A stretch of DNA of 64,000 nt from an uncultured Aquimarina sp. (lineage in GTDB: Bacteria; Bacteroidota; Bacteroidia; Flavobacteriales; Flavobacteriaceae): contig NZ_CANMED010000005.1 of the NCBI RefSeq assembly GCF_947496855.1, positions 186,001 through 250,000 of the forward strand. The letters are read 5' to 3'. How positions within the stretch are numbered: position 1 is the stretch's first letter; each line of letters begins with the position of its first letter. Under the pieces are notes generated by a model that saw nothing but the letters and a program-made list of their open reading frames with translations, had not been told where the DNA came from and ran no database searches. Position numbers and translations under genes: made by a program. Shown piece by piece: positions 16,534 to 26,350 of the stretch.

Positions 16534-19500
16534 ATGAAACAACAAAAATCTTTTAATTTATTATTTCTAATGTTCCTTCTCACTGGAATACTTAGTGCTC
16601 AAAACATTTACGTATCCAAAACTGGTAGTAACAACAATGATGGGACTTCAGAAAACAATGCATTACTTACCATACAAGCTGCAGTAGACCAAGCAAACCC
16701 TGGTAATACTATATTAGTATCACAAGGCTCTTATAATGAAAAAGTGCTTTTTGAAGGTAATGAAGACTCTGGTAATACCGGAAATTATTTAACATTAAAG
16801 GCAGCATCTAATAACGTTATTATATCAGGAGCAGGATTACCTGTATCAGGAAGAGAAGGACTTATCACAATTCAAGATGTAAAATATATCAAAATAATCG
16901 GTTTTGATATTAAAGATTTTCAAACGTCAAATAACAACCAAAGCCCCATAGGAATTTTTGTAATTGGCACAAATTCTAATATAGAAATTGCTGAGAACAA
17001 AGTCCACAATATAAGACACAACAATGAATGCACGGGTTGTGGTGTAGGAGCGCACGGTATTGGTGTTTTTGGCAATACCATAGGTGGTATAAAAAACATT
17101 ACCCTACGTGATAATCAAGTATATAATAATATACTACAAAGTAGTGAAGCTTTCGTTATAAATGGTAATGTTTCCAACTTTATTGTTAAAGACAATTATG
17201 TGCACGATAACAATAATATTGGATTTGATTTTATTGGATATGAGGGTGAATGTGGTAGCTGTCCTGAAGCAATCGATAGAGTCCGCAACGGTTTGGTGAC
17301 AGGTAATATTGCTGAAAACAATAGCTCTACAAACAATCCCTGGTATAGTGGTGAAGCCAGTGCTGGAGGTTTTTATGTAGATGGTGGTACTCATATCATT
17401 TTTGATCGTAATATCTCTACAGGTAATGATTTAGGATTCGAATTTGCCAGTGAAAAACAAGGCAAAAAAACCGAAAACATCATTATGTCCAATAACTTAG
17501 TTTATAAAAATACACAGTTGGGTGTAGCTATGGGTGGATACAATGCAAATAGTACCGGTAGTGCTGAGAATATTGCTATCACCAATAATACTTTTTATAA
17601 AAATGATGCTGGATGGGGTGCAGAAATTACTTTTCAATATAAAGTAAAAAATACTAGGATCGCTAATAACATAATTGTAGGGTCCACCGGTGTTGGTGAT
17701 AACTACGAAGGTTTAAACAATAGCGGTAACACAGATATAGTATTTAACAAAAACCTATGGTGGGGTAATACAACATCGGGGCAAAACAATTTACCAGGTA
17801 TAACCGTGGTTTCTAACCCTAGATTTACAAATATTTCTGCGGTCGATTTTACAGTTTTATCAAACTCACCGGCTATAGATGCTGGATCAATAACAGGAAG
17901 CGTATCCAATTGGTCTGATCCGTTCTGGGAAGATTTTTATCCAAATGGGGTAATTCCTTTAAATGGTGAAAATGATTTAAATGATAACAATAGAATAAAA
18001 AATACTATAGACCTAGGTGCATATGAGTTTGCATCGATCATAGTGACTCCTCCAACTGCTCCATCTAACCTTAGTGCAAGTCTAAGTGATTCAAACAGTA
18101 TATCACTAATATGGAATGATAATGCAGACAATGAAACCGAATATCGTATTGAAAGATCACAAAACAACAGCAACAATTTTGAGCAAATTGATGTAGTAAC
18201 GGCAAACACCAATACATATCAAGATACAAATCTAGCATTAGAAACTACATACTACTATAGAGCTAGAGCATACAACACTACAGGTGTCTCTGTTTATAGT
18301 AATACCGCACAAGCAACCACGGCATCGGCAAATACACCACTACCTTCACCGTGGAATAATACCGATATAGGTAACCCCGTAATCAGTGGAAATGCTTCTT
18401 ATTCAAACGGAACCTTTACGATCAATGCAAGTGGAGCCGATATATGGAATAATTCTGATCAATTTCACTTCACTTATCAACCCCTAAAAGGAGATGGAGA
18501 AATTATCGCCCAAATTAATTCTATTAGCGCTACAAATCCTTGGGCCAAAGGTGGTTTAATGATTAGAGAAACATTGAGTCCTACATCTAAGCATGCTATG
18601 TTAGTAGCAAGTTCTTCTCAAGGAATAGCATTTCAAAGAAGAAATATAACCAGCGGCAGTACTGCACATACAGGCATAAACGGTGAAGTTCCGGTATGGC
18701 TTAAATTGGTAAGAGCTAATACCACAGTAACAGCATATCAATCCGAAGACGGTACTAATTGGATAAAAGTTGGAGAAGATGAAATTGCTATGGAAAATGA
18801 TGTATATATAGGTTTAGCGCTAACCAGTCATAACGTAGGAGCAGTCTGCACCGCAATCTTCAATAATGTTCTTGTTACGAATATTGATACCACTAATCCA
18901 ATAGAAATCACGGTTGATGGAAATAATTCTGATTGGACCAACTTGACAGCAATTTCTACGCAAGGCAATGGAGATTTAACATCCCTAAAAGCCTATGACG
19001 ATACCGATTATATCTATATTTTGGCCGAAGGAACAACCGACACAAACTACATATTCTTCCTAAACACAGATAATACCAACTCGACAGGCTATCAAAATGG
19101 CCTTTGGTTACCAGAAGGGAGCGATTATAGCATTGAAAATGGAGAGTTGTTTAAATACAGCGGAACTGGAAATAATTGGAGCTGGAATTCTCAAGGTACC
19201 TCAGCAATAACAGCTGTTAAAACTTCTAATTCTATAGAACTTAGAATTGCTAAATCTTTTATTTCCAATATAGGAGACAGTATAGGAATAGGACTGGATA
19301 TCGAAACGAGTTCCTGGAATACGGTAGCAACCATACCTACATCAGGTGCTCCTTTAGCATATTATACATTAAACAGTGCCTCTGGAAACAGAAATGCAGG
19401 CAGTATTGATAAAACTATTATTGTTAAAGGGTCACACCCTAATCCATTTACTAATAATATGACTATTGACGTACAAACTGACAACCCTACAAAAGTGTCT

Positions 19501-19686
19501 ATTTCTATTTTTAATATACAAGGTAAAAAATTAAAAAAATTAAAAGGAATCCCTACTTCACCCAATATGTATAGCTATAACTGGGATGGGAATAATAAAG
19601 AAGGTTTATTATTACCTGCTGGAATTTATATCGCAAAAGTCATTGTAGGAAAGGAGTTAACTACCATTAAAATCATCAAAAATTAA
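16534..19686 (+). CDS. T9SS-secreted right-handed beta-helix protein, multidomain
   Basis: From ATG 16534 the protein is 1050 residues with a signal peptide ending near LTGILSAQN. Residues about 20-495 are a parallel beta-helix with many Asn-rich turns (NNTFYKND, ITNNTFY type), like polysaccharide lyases and related carbohydrate-active enzymes. Next come a fibronectin type III domain (about 500-600), a concanavalin-like DUF1349-type beta-sandwich (about 610-800, with WAKGGLMIRE), a CBM9-like domain (about 805-960) and a C-terminal T9SS type A sorting domain (PNPFTNN-like start, ending in IIKN). It is probably an outer-surface or released polysaccharide-degrading protein. Catalytic residues are not evident, so activity is unassigned. 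Confidence 0.82.
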   Translation: MKQQKSFNLLFLMFLLTGILSAQNIYVSKTGSNNNDGTSENNALLTIQAAVDQANPGNTILVSQGSYNEKVLFEGNEDSGNTGNYLTLKAASNNVIISGAGLPVSGREGLITIQDVKYIKIIGFDIKDFQTSNNNQSPIGIFVIGTNSNIEIAENKVHNIRHNNECTGCGVGAHGIGVFGNTIGGIKNITLRDNQVYNNILQSSEAFVINGNVSNFIVKDNYVHDNNNIGFDFIGYEGECGSCPEAIDRVRNGLVTGNIAENNSSTNNPWYSGEASAGGFYVDGGTHIIFDRNISTGNDLGFEFASEKQGKKTENIIMSNNLVYKNTQLGVAMGGYNANSTGSAENIAITNNTFYKNDAGWGAEITFQYKVKNTRIANNIIVGSTGVGDNYEGLNNSGNTDIVFNKNLWWGNTTSGQNNLPGITVVSNPRFTNISAVDFTVLSNSPAIDAGSITGSVSNWSDPFWEDFYPNGVIPLNGENDLNDNNRIKNTIDLGAYEFASIIVTPPTAPSNLSASLSDSNSISLIWNDNADNETEYRIERSQNNSNNFEQIDVVTANTNTYQDTNLALETTYYYRARAYNTTGVSVYSNTAQATTASANTPLPSPWNNTDIGNPVISGNASYSNGTFTINASGADIWNNSDQFHFTYQPLKGDGEIIAQINSISATNPWAKGGLMIRETLSPTSKHAMLVASSSQGIAFQRRNITSGSTAHTGINGEVPVWLKLVRANTTVTAYQSEDGTNWIKVGEDEIAMENDVYIGLALTSHNVGAVCTAIFNNVLVTNIDTTNPIEITVDGNNSDWTNLTAISTQGNGDLTSLKAYDDTDYIYILAEGTTDTNYIFFLNTDNTNSTGYQNGLWLPEGSDYSIENGELFKYSGTGNNWSWNSQGTSAITAVKTSNSIELRIAKSFISNIGDSIGIGLDIETSSWNTVATIPTSGAPLAYYTLNSASGNRNAGSIDKTIIVKGSHPNPFTNNMTIDVQTDNPTKVSISIFNIQGKKLKKLKGIPTSPNMYSYNWDGNNKEGLLLPAGIYIAKVIVGKELTTIKIIKN

Positions 19687-19740
19687 ATTTGACACATTTT
19701 GATCTAATTTTTAGATATAAAGTAGTTGATGCTTAAAAAT

Positions 19741-19787
19741 TATTTAAATCCCTCTTAAGAATAAGTTGTTTAAGAGGGGTTTAAATA
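19741..19787 (+). repeat. Long hairpin between beta-helix gene and mfd
   Basis: An 18-bp inverted repeat (19741-19758 with 19770-19787) contains TTTAAATCCCTCTTAA and TTAAGAGGGGTTTAAA. One position is a G-T wobble in the transcript of the plus strand, and the loop is 11 nt. There is no T-run after it, so it is not a textbook terminator. It could be an RNA 3' end stabiliser or an atypical terminator for the beta-helix gene. Confidence 0.6.
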
Positions 19788-19849
19788 TAAGATCTACAAA
19801 ATCAAAATATCTGAGCAATGAGTAGTTCTATATAAATAAATAAGAATGT

Positions 19850-19857
19850 TATATTTG
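19850..19857 (+). promoter_or_regulatory. -7 promoter box for mfd
   Basis: TATATTTG matches TAnnTTTG exactly, 17 nt before the GTG start at 19875. No obvious -33 box is present. Confidence 0.5.
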
Positions 19858-19874
19858 CTTAAAATCATTGCTAC

Positions 19875-22800
19875 GTGAGTAAAAATGTAATCACGCAAAC
19901 CTTTGCACAGTCTCCGCAATTGCAGAAACTGGGGAATGCTATTGGCCAATCTGAAAGTAAGACACATCTACAAGGTCTTATCGGCTCCTCTTTATCCTTT
20001 GTGATTTCAACTGTTTTTGAGCAGGCAGACAAACCCTTTTTGTGTGTTTTTGATGATAAAGAAGAAGCTGCATATTATCTTAATGATTTAGAGCAACAAC
20101 TTGGAGATAAAAATGTCTTGTTTTATCCAGGAAGTTATCGCAGACCATATCAAATTGAAGAAACGGATAATGCTAATGTACTATTACGTGCAGAGGTACT
20201 GAATCGAATCAATTCTAGAAAGAAACCTGCGCTAATTATTACCTATCCGGATGCTTTATTCGAAAAAGTAGTTACTAGAAAAGAGCTAGAGAAAAACACC
20301 CTGAAGATTGCGATTGGCGATACCTTATCGTTGGATTTTGTCAATGAAGTACTGTTCGAATATCAATTCCAACGTGTAGATTTTGTTACCGAACCAGGAG
20401 AATTTTCGGTTCGTGGGGGTATTGTAGATGTATTTTCATTCAGTAATGATGAACCGTATCGTATAGAGTTTTTTGGGGATGAAGTCGATAGTATCAGAAC
20501 TTTTGATGTAGAAACGCAATTATCAACAGACCAGATCAAAAAGATTTCTATCATCCCTAATGTAGAAAATAAAGCAATGCAGGAAACTCGCGAAAGTTTC
20601 CTGAAATATATTGCTTCTAAAACTGTGGTTTTTGCTAAGGATATTGACCTGCTTTCTGATAGAATTGATAAGAATCTTGAAAAAGCCAAAGAAGCTTTCA
20701 AAACGCTTTCTGAGGATATCAAACATGGAACTCCAGAAGAACTATTTGCTTCTTCGGGATTAATCAAAAAGCAATTACTAGATTTCACATTGGTCGAAAT
20801 AGGAAATCGACCACTGACTAAAGCTGATTATGCGATTAAATTTGACATTAAACCACAACCTTCTTTCAATAAACAGTTCGATTTACTCATTGAGAACCTA
20901 AATGAAAACCACGAAGAAGGCTATAAAAATTATATCTTCTGTGTAAGTAATCAACAAGCTAAACGTTTTCATGATATTTTTGATGATGCAGATCTGGATG
21001 TAAAACAATATGAAACGATTGTGTTTTCTGCGTTTCAAGGATTTATCGATCATGGTCGTAAAATAGCATGCTATACTGATCATCAAATTTTTGAACGGTA
21101 TCATAAGTTTAATTTGAAGAGTGGGTATGCAAAAAAACAAGCTATTTCGCTCAAAGAACTTACCAACCTCGAAGTTGGTGACTACGTAACGCATATCGAT
21201 CATGGAATTGGTAAATTCGGTGGATTACAAAAAATTGATGTCGAAGGTAAAAAACAAGAGGCCATCAAATTAATCTATGGAGAAAGAGATGTATTATATC
21301 TTAGTATTCATTCGCTCCATAAGATTTCAAAATTTAATGGTAAGGATGGCAAACCGCCACAGATATATAAGTTAGGTTCTAAAGCCTGGAAAACATTAAA
21401 ACAAAAGACCAAAGCAAGAGTAAAACATATTGCATTTAATTTGATTCAGCTTTATGCAAAACGGAAATTACAAAAAGGTTTTCAATACAATCCAGATAGT
21501 TACTTACAACACGAATTAGAAGCTTCTTTTATTTATGAAGATACGCCTGATCAGAGTACAGCTACGGCAGATGTAAAAGCCGATATGGAAAGTGAACGAC
21601 CTATGGATCGATTGATCTGTGGTGATGTTGGTTTTGGTAAAACCGAAGTTGCTATCAGAGCCGCATTTAAGGCTGTTGATAACGGAAAACAAGTTGCTAT
21701 ACTGGTTCCTACTACGATTCTTGCATTTCAGCACGCTAAAACTTTTAGGGAACGCCTGAAAGATTTTCCAGTAGTGGTAGATTATGTGAATCGCTTCCGA
21801 ACGGCAAAACAAAAAAGAGAAACCCTAGAAGATTTAGCAGCTGGCAAAGTTGATATTATCATAGGAACTCATCAATTGGTAAATAAAAATGTAAAATTTA
21901 AAAACCTGGGATTACTGGTTATTGATGAAGAACAAAAATTTGGTGTTTCGGTAAAAGATAAATTGAAGACGATCAAAGAAAATGTTGATACGCTTACCCT
22001 GACCGCTACACCTATACCAAGAACCTTGCAATTTAGCTTGATGGCGGCTCGAGATTTATCTACCATCACAACACCTCCACCCAATCGATATCCGATAGAA
22101 ACCAATGTAATTCGATTTACTGAAGAAATCATTAGAGATGCTGTGAGTTATGAGATACAACGTGGTGGACAGGTATATTTTATTCATAATCGTATTGAAA
22201 ATATTAAAGAAGTTGCCGGAATGGTACAACGTTTGGTTCCAGATGCCAAAGTTGCTGTAGGTCACGGACAGATGGAGGGCAAAAAACTAGAAGGTTTGAT
22301 GCTTTCCTTTATGAACGGAGAATTTGACGTATTGATTTCTACAACAATTGTAGAAAGTGGACTGGATGTACCGAACGCCAATACCATTTTTATTAATAAT
22401 GCTAATAATTTTGGACTGTCAGATCTACACCAGATGCGTGGTCGTGTTGGTCGAAGTAATAAGAAAGCATTTTGCTATTTCATCACTCCACCATATTCTG
22501 CAATGACCGATGATGCCAGAAAGCGTATCACCGCATTAGAAATGCATTCTGATTTAGGTAGTGGATTTAATATCGCTATGAAAGATCTGGAGATTCGAGG
22601 TGCAGGAGATTTATTAGGTGGTGAACAGAGTGGGTTTATTAATGAAATTGGTTTTGACACTTATCAAAAAATACTAAACGAAGCAATCGAAGAACTTAAA
22701 GAAAATGAGTTTGCAGATTTATATGAAAACGATCAAAAAGAAAAAACATATCTAAAAGATACACAGATTGATACTGATTTCGAATTATTATTCCCGGATG

Positions 22801-23240
22801 ACTATATCAACAATATTACCGAGCGTCTCAATCTGTATACAGAACTCAATGAGATAAAAGATGAAGAAGCATTGCAAGCCTATGAGAAACGATTAATAGA
22901 TCGTTTTGGAGAAATCCCAGATCAAGCAGTAGATTTATTAAATTCTGTACGTATCAAGTGGATTGCTACCTCCATTGGATTAGAAAAGATTATTATGAAA
23001 CAAGATAAAATGATTGGATATTTCATCAGTGATCAACAGTCGAGTTTTTATCAAAGTCCTATGTTTTCTAAGGTATTACAATTTGTACAGAAAAATCCTA
23101 GTAAGTGTAAAATGAAAGAAAAAAACACCAGAAATGGATTGCGATTGTTGTTGACTTTTGAAAGCATAAATACAGTTAATAAAGCATTAAAGGTTTTACA
23201 ACCATTACAATTTGTTAATAGGAATTCTGAAGATTCTTGA
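19875..23240 (+). CDS. mfd: Transcription-repair coupling factor Mfd
   Basis: The 1121-residue protein has the full Mfd architecture. It has an N-terminal UvrB-like region with the PGEFSVRGGIVDVF block (about 175-190) and a CarD-like RNA polymerase interaction domain (LEVGDYVTHIDHGIGKF, about 430-450). The RecG-like translocase has Walker A GDVGFGKTE (583-591), DEEQ (684-687), TATPIPRTL and QMRGRVGRS. A C-terminal TRCF domain follows. It removes RNA polymerase stalled at lesions and recruits UvrA. The start is GTG at 19875, 17 nt after a -7 box; this start matches the usual N-terminus of flavobacterial Mfd. Confidence 0.97.
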   Translation: MSKNVITQTFAQSPQLQKLGNAIGQSESKTHLQGLIGSSLSFVISTVFEQADKPFLCVFDDKEEAAYYLNDLEQQLGDKNVLFYPGSYRRPYQIEETDNANVLLRAEVLNRINSRKKPALIITYPDALFEKVVTRKELEKNTLKIAIGDTLSLDFVNEVLFEYQFQRVDFVTEPGEFSVRGGIVDVFSFSNDEPYRIEFFGDEVDSIRTFDVETQLSTDQIKKISIIPNVENKAMQETRESFLKYIASKTVVFAKDIDLLSDRIDKNLEKAKEAFKTLSEDIKHGTPEELFASSGLIKKQLLDFTLVEIGNRPLTKADYAIKFDIKPQPSFNKQFDLLIENLNENHEEGYKNYIFCVSNQQAKRFHDIFDDADLDVKQYETIVFSAFQGFIDHGRKIACYTDHQIFERYHKFNLKSGYAKKQAISLKELTNLEVGDYVTHIDHGIGKFGGLQKIDVEGKKQEAIKLIYGERDVLYLSIHSLHKISKFNGKDGKPPQIYKLGSKAWKTLKQKTKARVKHIAFNLIQLYAKRKLQKGFQYNPDSYLQHELEASFIYEDTPDQSTATADVKADMESERPMDRLICGDVGFGKTEVAIRAAFKAVDNGKQVAILVPTTILAFQHAKTFRERLKDFPVVVDYVNRFRTAKQKRETLEDLAAGKVDIIIGTHQLVNKNVKFKNLGLLVIDEEQKFGVSVKDKLKTIKENVDTLTLTATPIPRTLQFSLMAARDLSTITTPPPNRYPIETNVIRFTEEIIRDAVSYEIQRGGQVYFIHNRIENIKEVAGMVQRLVPDAKVAVGHGQMEGKKLEGLMLSFMNGEFDVLISTTIVESGLDVPNANTIFINNANNFGLSDLHQMRGRVGRSNKKAFCYFITPPYSAMTDDARKRITALEMHSDLGSGFNIAMKDLEIRGAGDLLGGEQSGFINEIGFDTYQKILNEAIEELKENEFADLYENDQKEKTYLKDTQIDTDFELLFPDDYINNITERLNLYTELNEIKDEEALQAYEKRLIDRFGEIPDQAVDLLNSVRIKWIATSIGLEKIIMKQDKMIGYFISDQQSSFYQSPMFSKVLQFVQKNPSKCKMKEKNTRNGLRLLLTFESINTVNKALKVLQPLQFVNRNSEDS

Positions 23241-23402
23241 GTAGCAGAAATACAAGTGCATTTTACAACAATTAACTCTTTTCGTCGATACAAAAAAGCA
23301 TTTCACCGATACTTTAACTATTAATCATCTTTAAAAATTTAGAAAATACTAGTTTTATTCTTAGCTTTATTTCGAATTATAAATACAAAACCAACTTAGA
23401 TT

Positions 23403-23714
23403 ATGAGACGAAAAGAAGAATTTAGTTTTTTGAAAGGGTCTTCAACAAAAAAATTGAATAGTAAAAAAAATCAATTTATTGAGCGTGAATATAACCACAA
23501 ACTTTATGCAATTAATTATTCGAATGTCGAAAGAAGATTTGCTGAAGAATTAGAGAACTATAAAAATTACCCTGAACTTATCGATATAGAAGAATTTTCT
23601 ATGAATTATTCGTTTGGTTATCATTGCAGCAATGACATTGATGATATTCATAGTAAAGAAGCTATGTTTATAGAGGTTAAAAGTTATCTGAAAAACCTAA
23701 GAATGTGTGCTTAA
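23403..23714 (+). CDS. Hypothetical protein, 103 residues
   Basis: I do not recognise this protein. It is 103 residues, charged, without signal peptide or membrane helix, with a basic N-terminal third (KGSSTKKLNSKKNQF) and a more acidic, aromatic middle. The frame is not shadowed by another gene, starts with ATG, and is followed by a terminator hairpin, so it is probably real. It stands between mfd and a convergent lipoprotein gene. Confidence 0.5.
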   Translation: MRRKEEFSFLKGSSTKKLNSKKNQFIEREYNHKLYAINYSNVERRFAEELENYKNYPELIDIEEFSMNYSFGYHCSNDIDDIHSKEAMFIEVKSYLKNLRMCA

Positions 23715-23736
23715 AATCTTTAAAAATTTTATGACA

Positions 23737-23766
23737 AAACAGGCAGTCCAAAAACCACCTGTTTTT
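23737..23766. terminator. Bidirectional intrinsic terminator
   Basis: The stem AAAACAGG / CCTGTTTT with a 14-nt loop is followed by a T-rich run. It lies between the convergent genes ending at 23714 (+) and 23782 (-). Confidence 0.65.
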
Positions 23767-23781
23767 ATTTTTAAATTGACT

Positions 23782-24771
23782 TTAATTCAACCAGAAATCT
23801 CTCATACCAGTATTTGGCTCTCCTGTAATATTATCTCTTATCCAACCAAAATGGAAGCTAGTAGCATTGGTTTTCTTTTTTCTTTTAACCTTATCTTTTG
23901 ATACATTTCTTTTCCAAACGTCTGCCTCACCAGTACCTTTGCTTGTTTTTATCTCTACACTTACCCTTCCTGTAGATCGATCATGCTCTCCTGTTTCTAA
24001 ATAATCCCCGATTTTACCATCATCTCTCATTGGTTGCCATCCTCGACTAGCTCTATTTATCTCTGTAAGAGTTCCTCCTTTAGCCTTTGTTGCAAATACA
24101 TTAACATACTCTTCGTTCCAACATTTCCATCTAATTCTTGCAGTTTGAATATTCCCAAATTGAGTTTCTTTATAACGCACGACTTCTGGATAATTAAAGT
24201 ATTGTGTATTTTTTCCTTTGGCAAAACCTTCTTCCAGTTTTCTTTCATATACTTTCTTTGAGGTAGGACTCTTAAAATCATAATCCTTTAACTTGGACAA
24301 ATCATTAGAATTTTTGTAAACCAATTCAGTTTCTTTGAGATCTTCTTTCCCGGATAATCCATAATAAAGATGAAGTTCCCAATCATTCCGATTTTTTGAT
24401 TTTTTATAAATAGCTTCTTTGGTAGCTTTGAATACCTTATCACCTATTTCAATAGAATAATTTTTGTTAAATACGGCTATCTGAAAAGGATCAAAATAAT
24501 GAGATAGATCCTCATACATTTTTTTGTTTAATGTAATCGTTTGGTTTGAAGAATCTTCTAACTGATCCACATAATCATCGTGTTCATCCAAAGATGTAAA
24601 TGAGTGCGACTCTACTTCTAAAGTAGGGTCTAATAGTACGGTAATAAACGTATCATCTGCTATTTCGTAGGTTGTTTTTTCTAAACTTACGTATTCATCT
24701 CCTGTACTTTCGGTTTTAGAGCAGGAAAGTATAACAATACTTAATAAAGATAATAATGCTGTTTTTTTCAT
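23782..24771 (-). CDS. Putative lipoprotein of unknown function
   Basis: The 329-residue protein starts with a lipoprotein signal peptide (MKKTALLSLLSIVILSC), with lipidation Cys at residue 17, so it should be anchored in a membrane facing the periplasm or surface. The rest is charged, with scattered aromatics and several GTGEADVWKRN-like segments near the C-terminus. I recognise no family. It is a single gene, convergent with the hypothetical gene at 23403, and lies 165 nt downstream of the next lipoprotein gene. Confidence 0.65.
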   Translation of the reverse strand: MKKTALLSLLSIVILSCSKTESTGDEYVSLEKTTYEIADDTFITVLLDPTLEVESHSFTSLDEHDDYVDQLEDSSNQTITLNKKMYEDLSHYFDPFQIAVFNKNYSIEIGDKVFKATKEAIYKKSKNRNDWELHLYYGLSGKEDLKETELVYKNSNDLSKLKDYDFKSPTSKKVYERKLEEGFAKGKNTQYFNYPEVVRYKETQFGNIQTARIRWKCWNEEYVNVFATKAKGGTLTEINRASRGWQPMRDDGKIGDYLETGEHDRSTGRVSVEIKTSKGTGEADVWKRNVSKDKVKRKKKTNATSFHFGWIRDNITGEPNTGMRDFWLN

Positions 24772-24936
24772 CTTTTGTGTTTTTTAATAATAACAATTGA
24801 CCTATTTATTTTTATACAGATCATAGGATATTATCTGTGTTTTGAGAACCTTACCAAAAAAATGATGAGATGGTATTCAGGTGTAGCGGCTAACGTTATT
24901 GGTATATATGAAACTAATAATAATCGTCATTCATTT

Positions 24937-25989
24937 TCAATCAATGTATAAAAGATCTACTCCAGAATTTTTTGTTTTTATACCTGTTTTAGTCTGTGAC
25001 CAAAAAATCCCGTTTCTAAAAGCATAATATATATTACTAGAACTATTCCCTTCATATACCAATATCACTTGAGTTCCATTAGTAGCAATTCCTGGACGCT
25101 GATCTGTTTTAGCATAATCCCTCAGTCTGACTTCTACTTTTTGGAAAGTGGTAGGGATTAAGGAATTGCCAAAAGAAGATGTCCACATTTCGTTTTTATC
25201 TGTTCTAATCACAACATGATTCAATCCTCTGGAATCGGTTCTTGAGGTTATGGCAATATCCAGAGCATTACCAGGAGACTGAAATGCAGGAAAAGGAATA
25301 CTAATATTAATGTTTAAGTCTTGAAAAATTAACCCATCTACACTACGTAAATAATTTAGATGCACACTACCTATCATAGCCAATAGAAATACTCCATTTT
25401 TTTGTATAATGTCAAAATCGTTAAAACTCATGCTTGGAGTCACTGGCCTACTCGACGTCCAACTAGTACCATCAAATTTGCTCATGAAAATACGTCTGGT
25501 CGATGTTCTTCCCGTATGAAACACATATAATTCTCCGTTTTTGGATACCGTTCTAATTAATCCTTTCTCAGATGTTAGTGCACCAGGAACTGTTCTTTCT
25601 GTGCCAAAATCAGTTCCATTATTGGAAATGGTATAATAAATTTTACCGGTATTACTACGACCTCTATACACAATGGCTACCCTACTTCCGAATTGAATGC
25701 CACTAATATGTGTTTTAGTAAGACCTGCTCCAGGAACATATCTACCAGATGTCCAGCTTCCCGTTCCTGGAATGCTATTAGAACTAATGATCCTATCATT
25801 TCCGCTAGCTCCGCAATAAAATTGAAATCTATTTGGTAATGTTGTAGTCTTTTGTGAGACTGTCGATATTTCTATAGAATCTTCCTCAAAAGAAAGTTCT
25901 TCCTGATTATTGTCACAAGAGGTAACAATCATTATAGATAAAAAAACTCCTAATATCTGAAGCAGTTTTGATGTTGTTATTTTTTTCAT
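24937..25989 (-). CDS. Putative beta-propeller-like lipoprotein preceded by conserved 97-nt leader
   Basis: The 350-residue protein has a lipoprotein signal (SIMIVTSC, Cys at about 25). It has repeated blocks with W, S/T and G such as GTGSWTSGRYVPG, DGTSWTSSRPV and RNGIFWSQTKTG. The spacing of these resembles sialidase or BNR-like beta-propeller blades, but the Asp-box signature is not clear, so no enzymatic activity is assigned. Its start codon is 21 nt downstream of a 97-nt element (26011-26107) that recurs before the small peptide gene at 32325. That suggests shared regulation with the peptide system. Confidence 0.65.
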   Translation of the reverse strand: MKKITTSKLLQILGVFLSIMIVTSCDNNQEELSFEEDSIEISTVSQKTTTLPNRFQFYCGASGNDRIISSNSIPGTGSWTSGRYVPGAGLTKTHISGIQFGSRVAIVYRGRSNTGKIYYTISNNGTDFGTERTVPGALTSEKGLIRTVSKNGELYVFHTGRTSTRRIFMSKFDGTSWTSSRPVTPSMSFNDFDIIQKNGVFLLAMIGSVHLNYLRSVDGLIFQDLNINISIPFPAFQSPGNALDIAITSRTDSRGLNHVVIRTDKNEMWTSSFGNSLIPTTFQKVEVRLRDYAKTDQRPGIATNGTQVILVYEGNSSSNIYYAFRNGIFWSQTKTGIKTKNSGVDLLYID

Positions 25990-26010
25990 TTTATAAAGGT
26001 TTAAAAAAGT

Positions 26011-26107
26011 TAATGCCTGAATATTTTATCGACAATCAGGTTTTTGTCTCCTCTTCGCGAATGAGGGTAATTACTATCAAGTTCCTCTTCTAAATTTTTG
26101 TTACCCA
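26011..26107 (-). promoter_or_regulatory. Conserved 97-nt leader element, copy A
   Basis: This copy aligns without gaps to copy B (32348-32444) at 78 of 97 positions. On the minus (gene) strand it can form CCTC/GAGG with loop ATTCGCGAA and a second stem CCTGA/TCAGG with a 15-nt loop. It ends 21 nt before the lipoprotein ATG, the same spacing as in copy B (22 nt). It fits an untranslated leader or a regulatory site; the class is not one I can name. Confidence 0.75.
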
Positions 26108-26350
26108 CTTATTCAAAAAAGTAGGTTCATATACTAGAATAATTCCTATATTTCTAACTTAAAATAAAAATACAAAACTCCTGAAGCCCCTTATTATACT
26201 AAAGTGTCAGGTTAATGTCGGGTCAAAGTCAAGTCTAAAAATTTGAGATTTTATCTCTTACAACTAATATTGCTGTATCAAATGAAAACAAGTTCTAGTA
26301 ATTCTACTGCAGAGAATACTACTTCAACGGAAACTAAAAACTTAAAAATC

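Noticed and set aside
24820..24842. Short inverted repeat ACAGAT...ATCTGT upstream of the 24771 lipoprotein gene
   Set aside because: Six-base arms with an AT-rich spacer are expected by chance in this base composition.
26011..26107. Reading copy A/B as a transposon end or insertion sequence
   Set aside because: There is no transposase, no terminal repeats and no target duplications, and both copies sit at the same distance from start codons, which fits a leader better.
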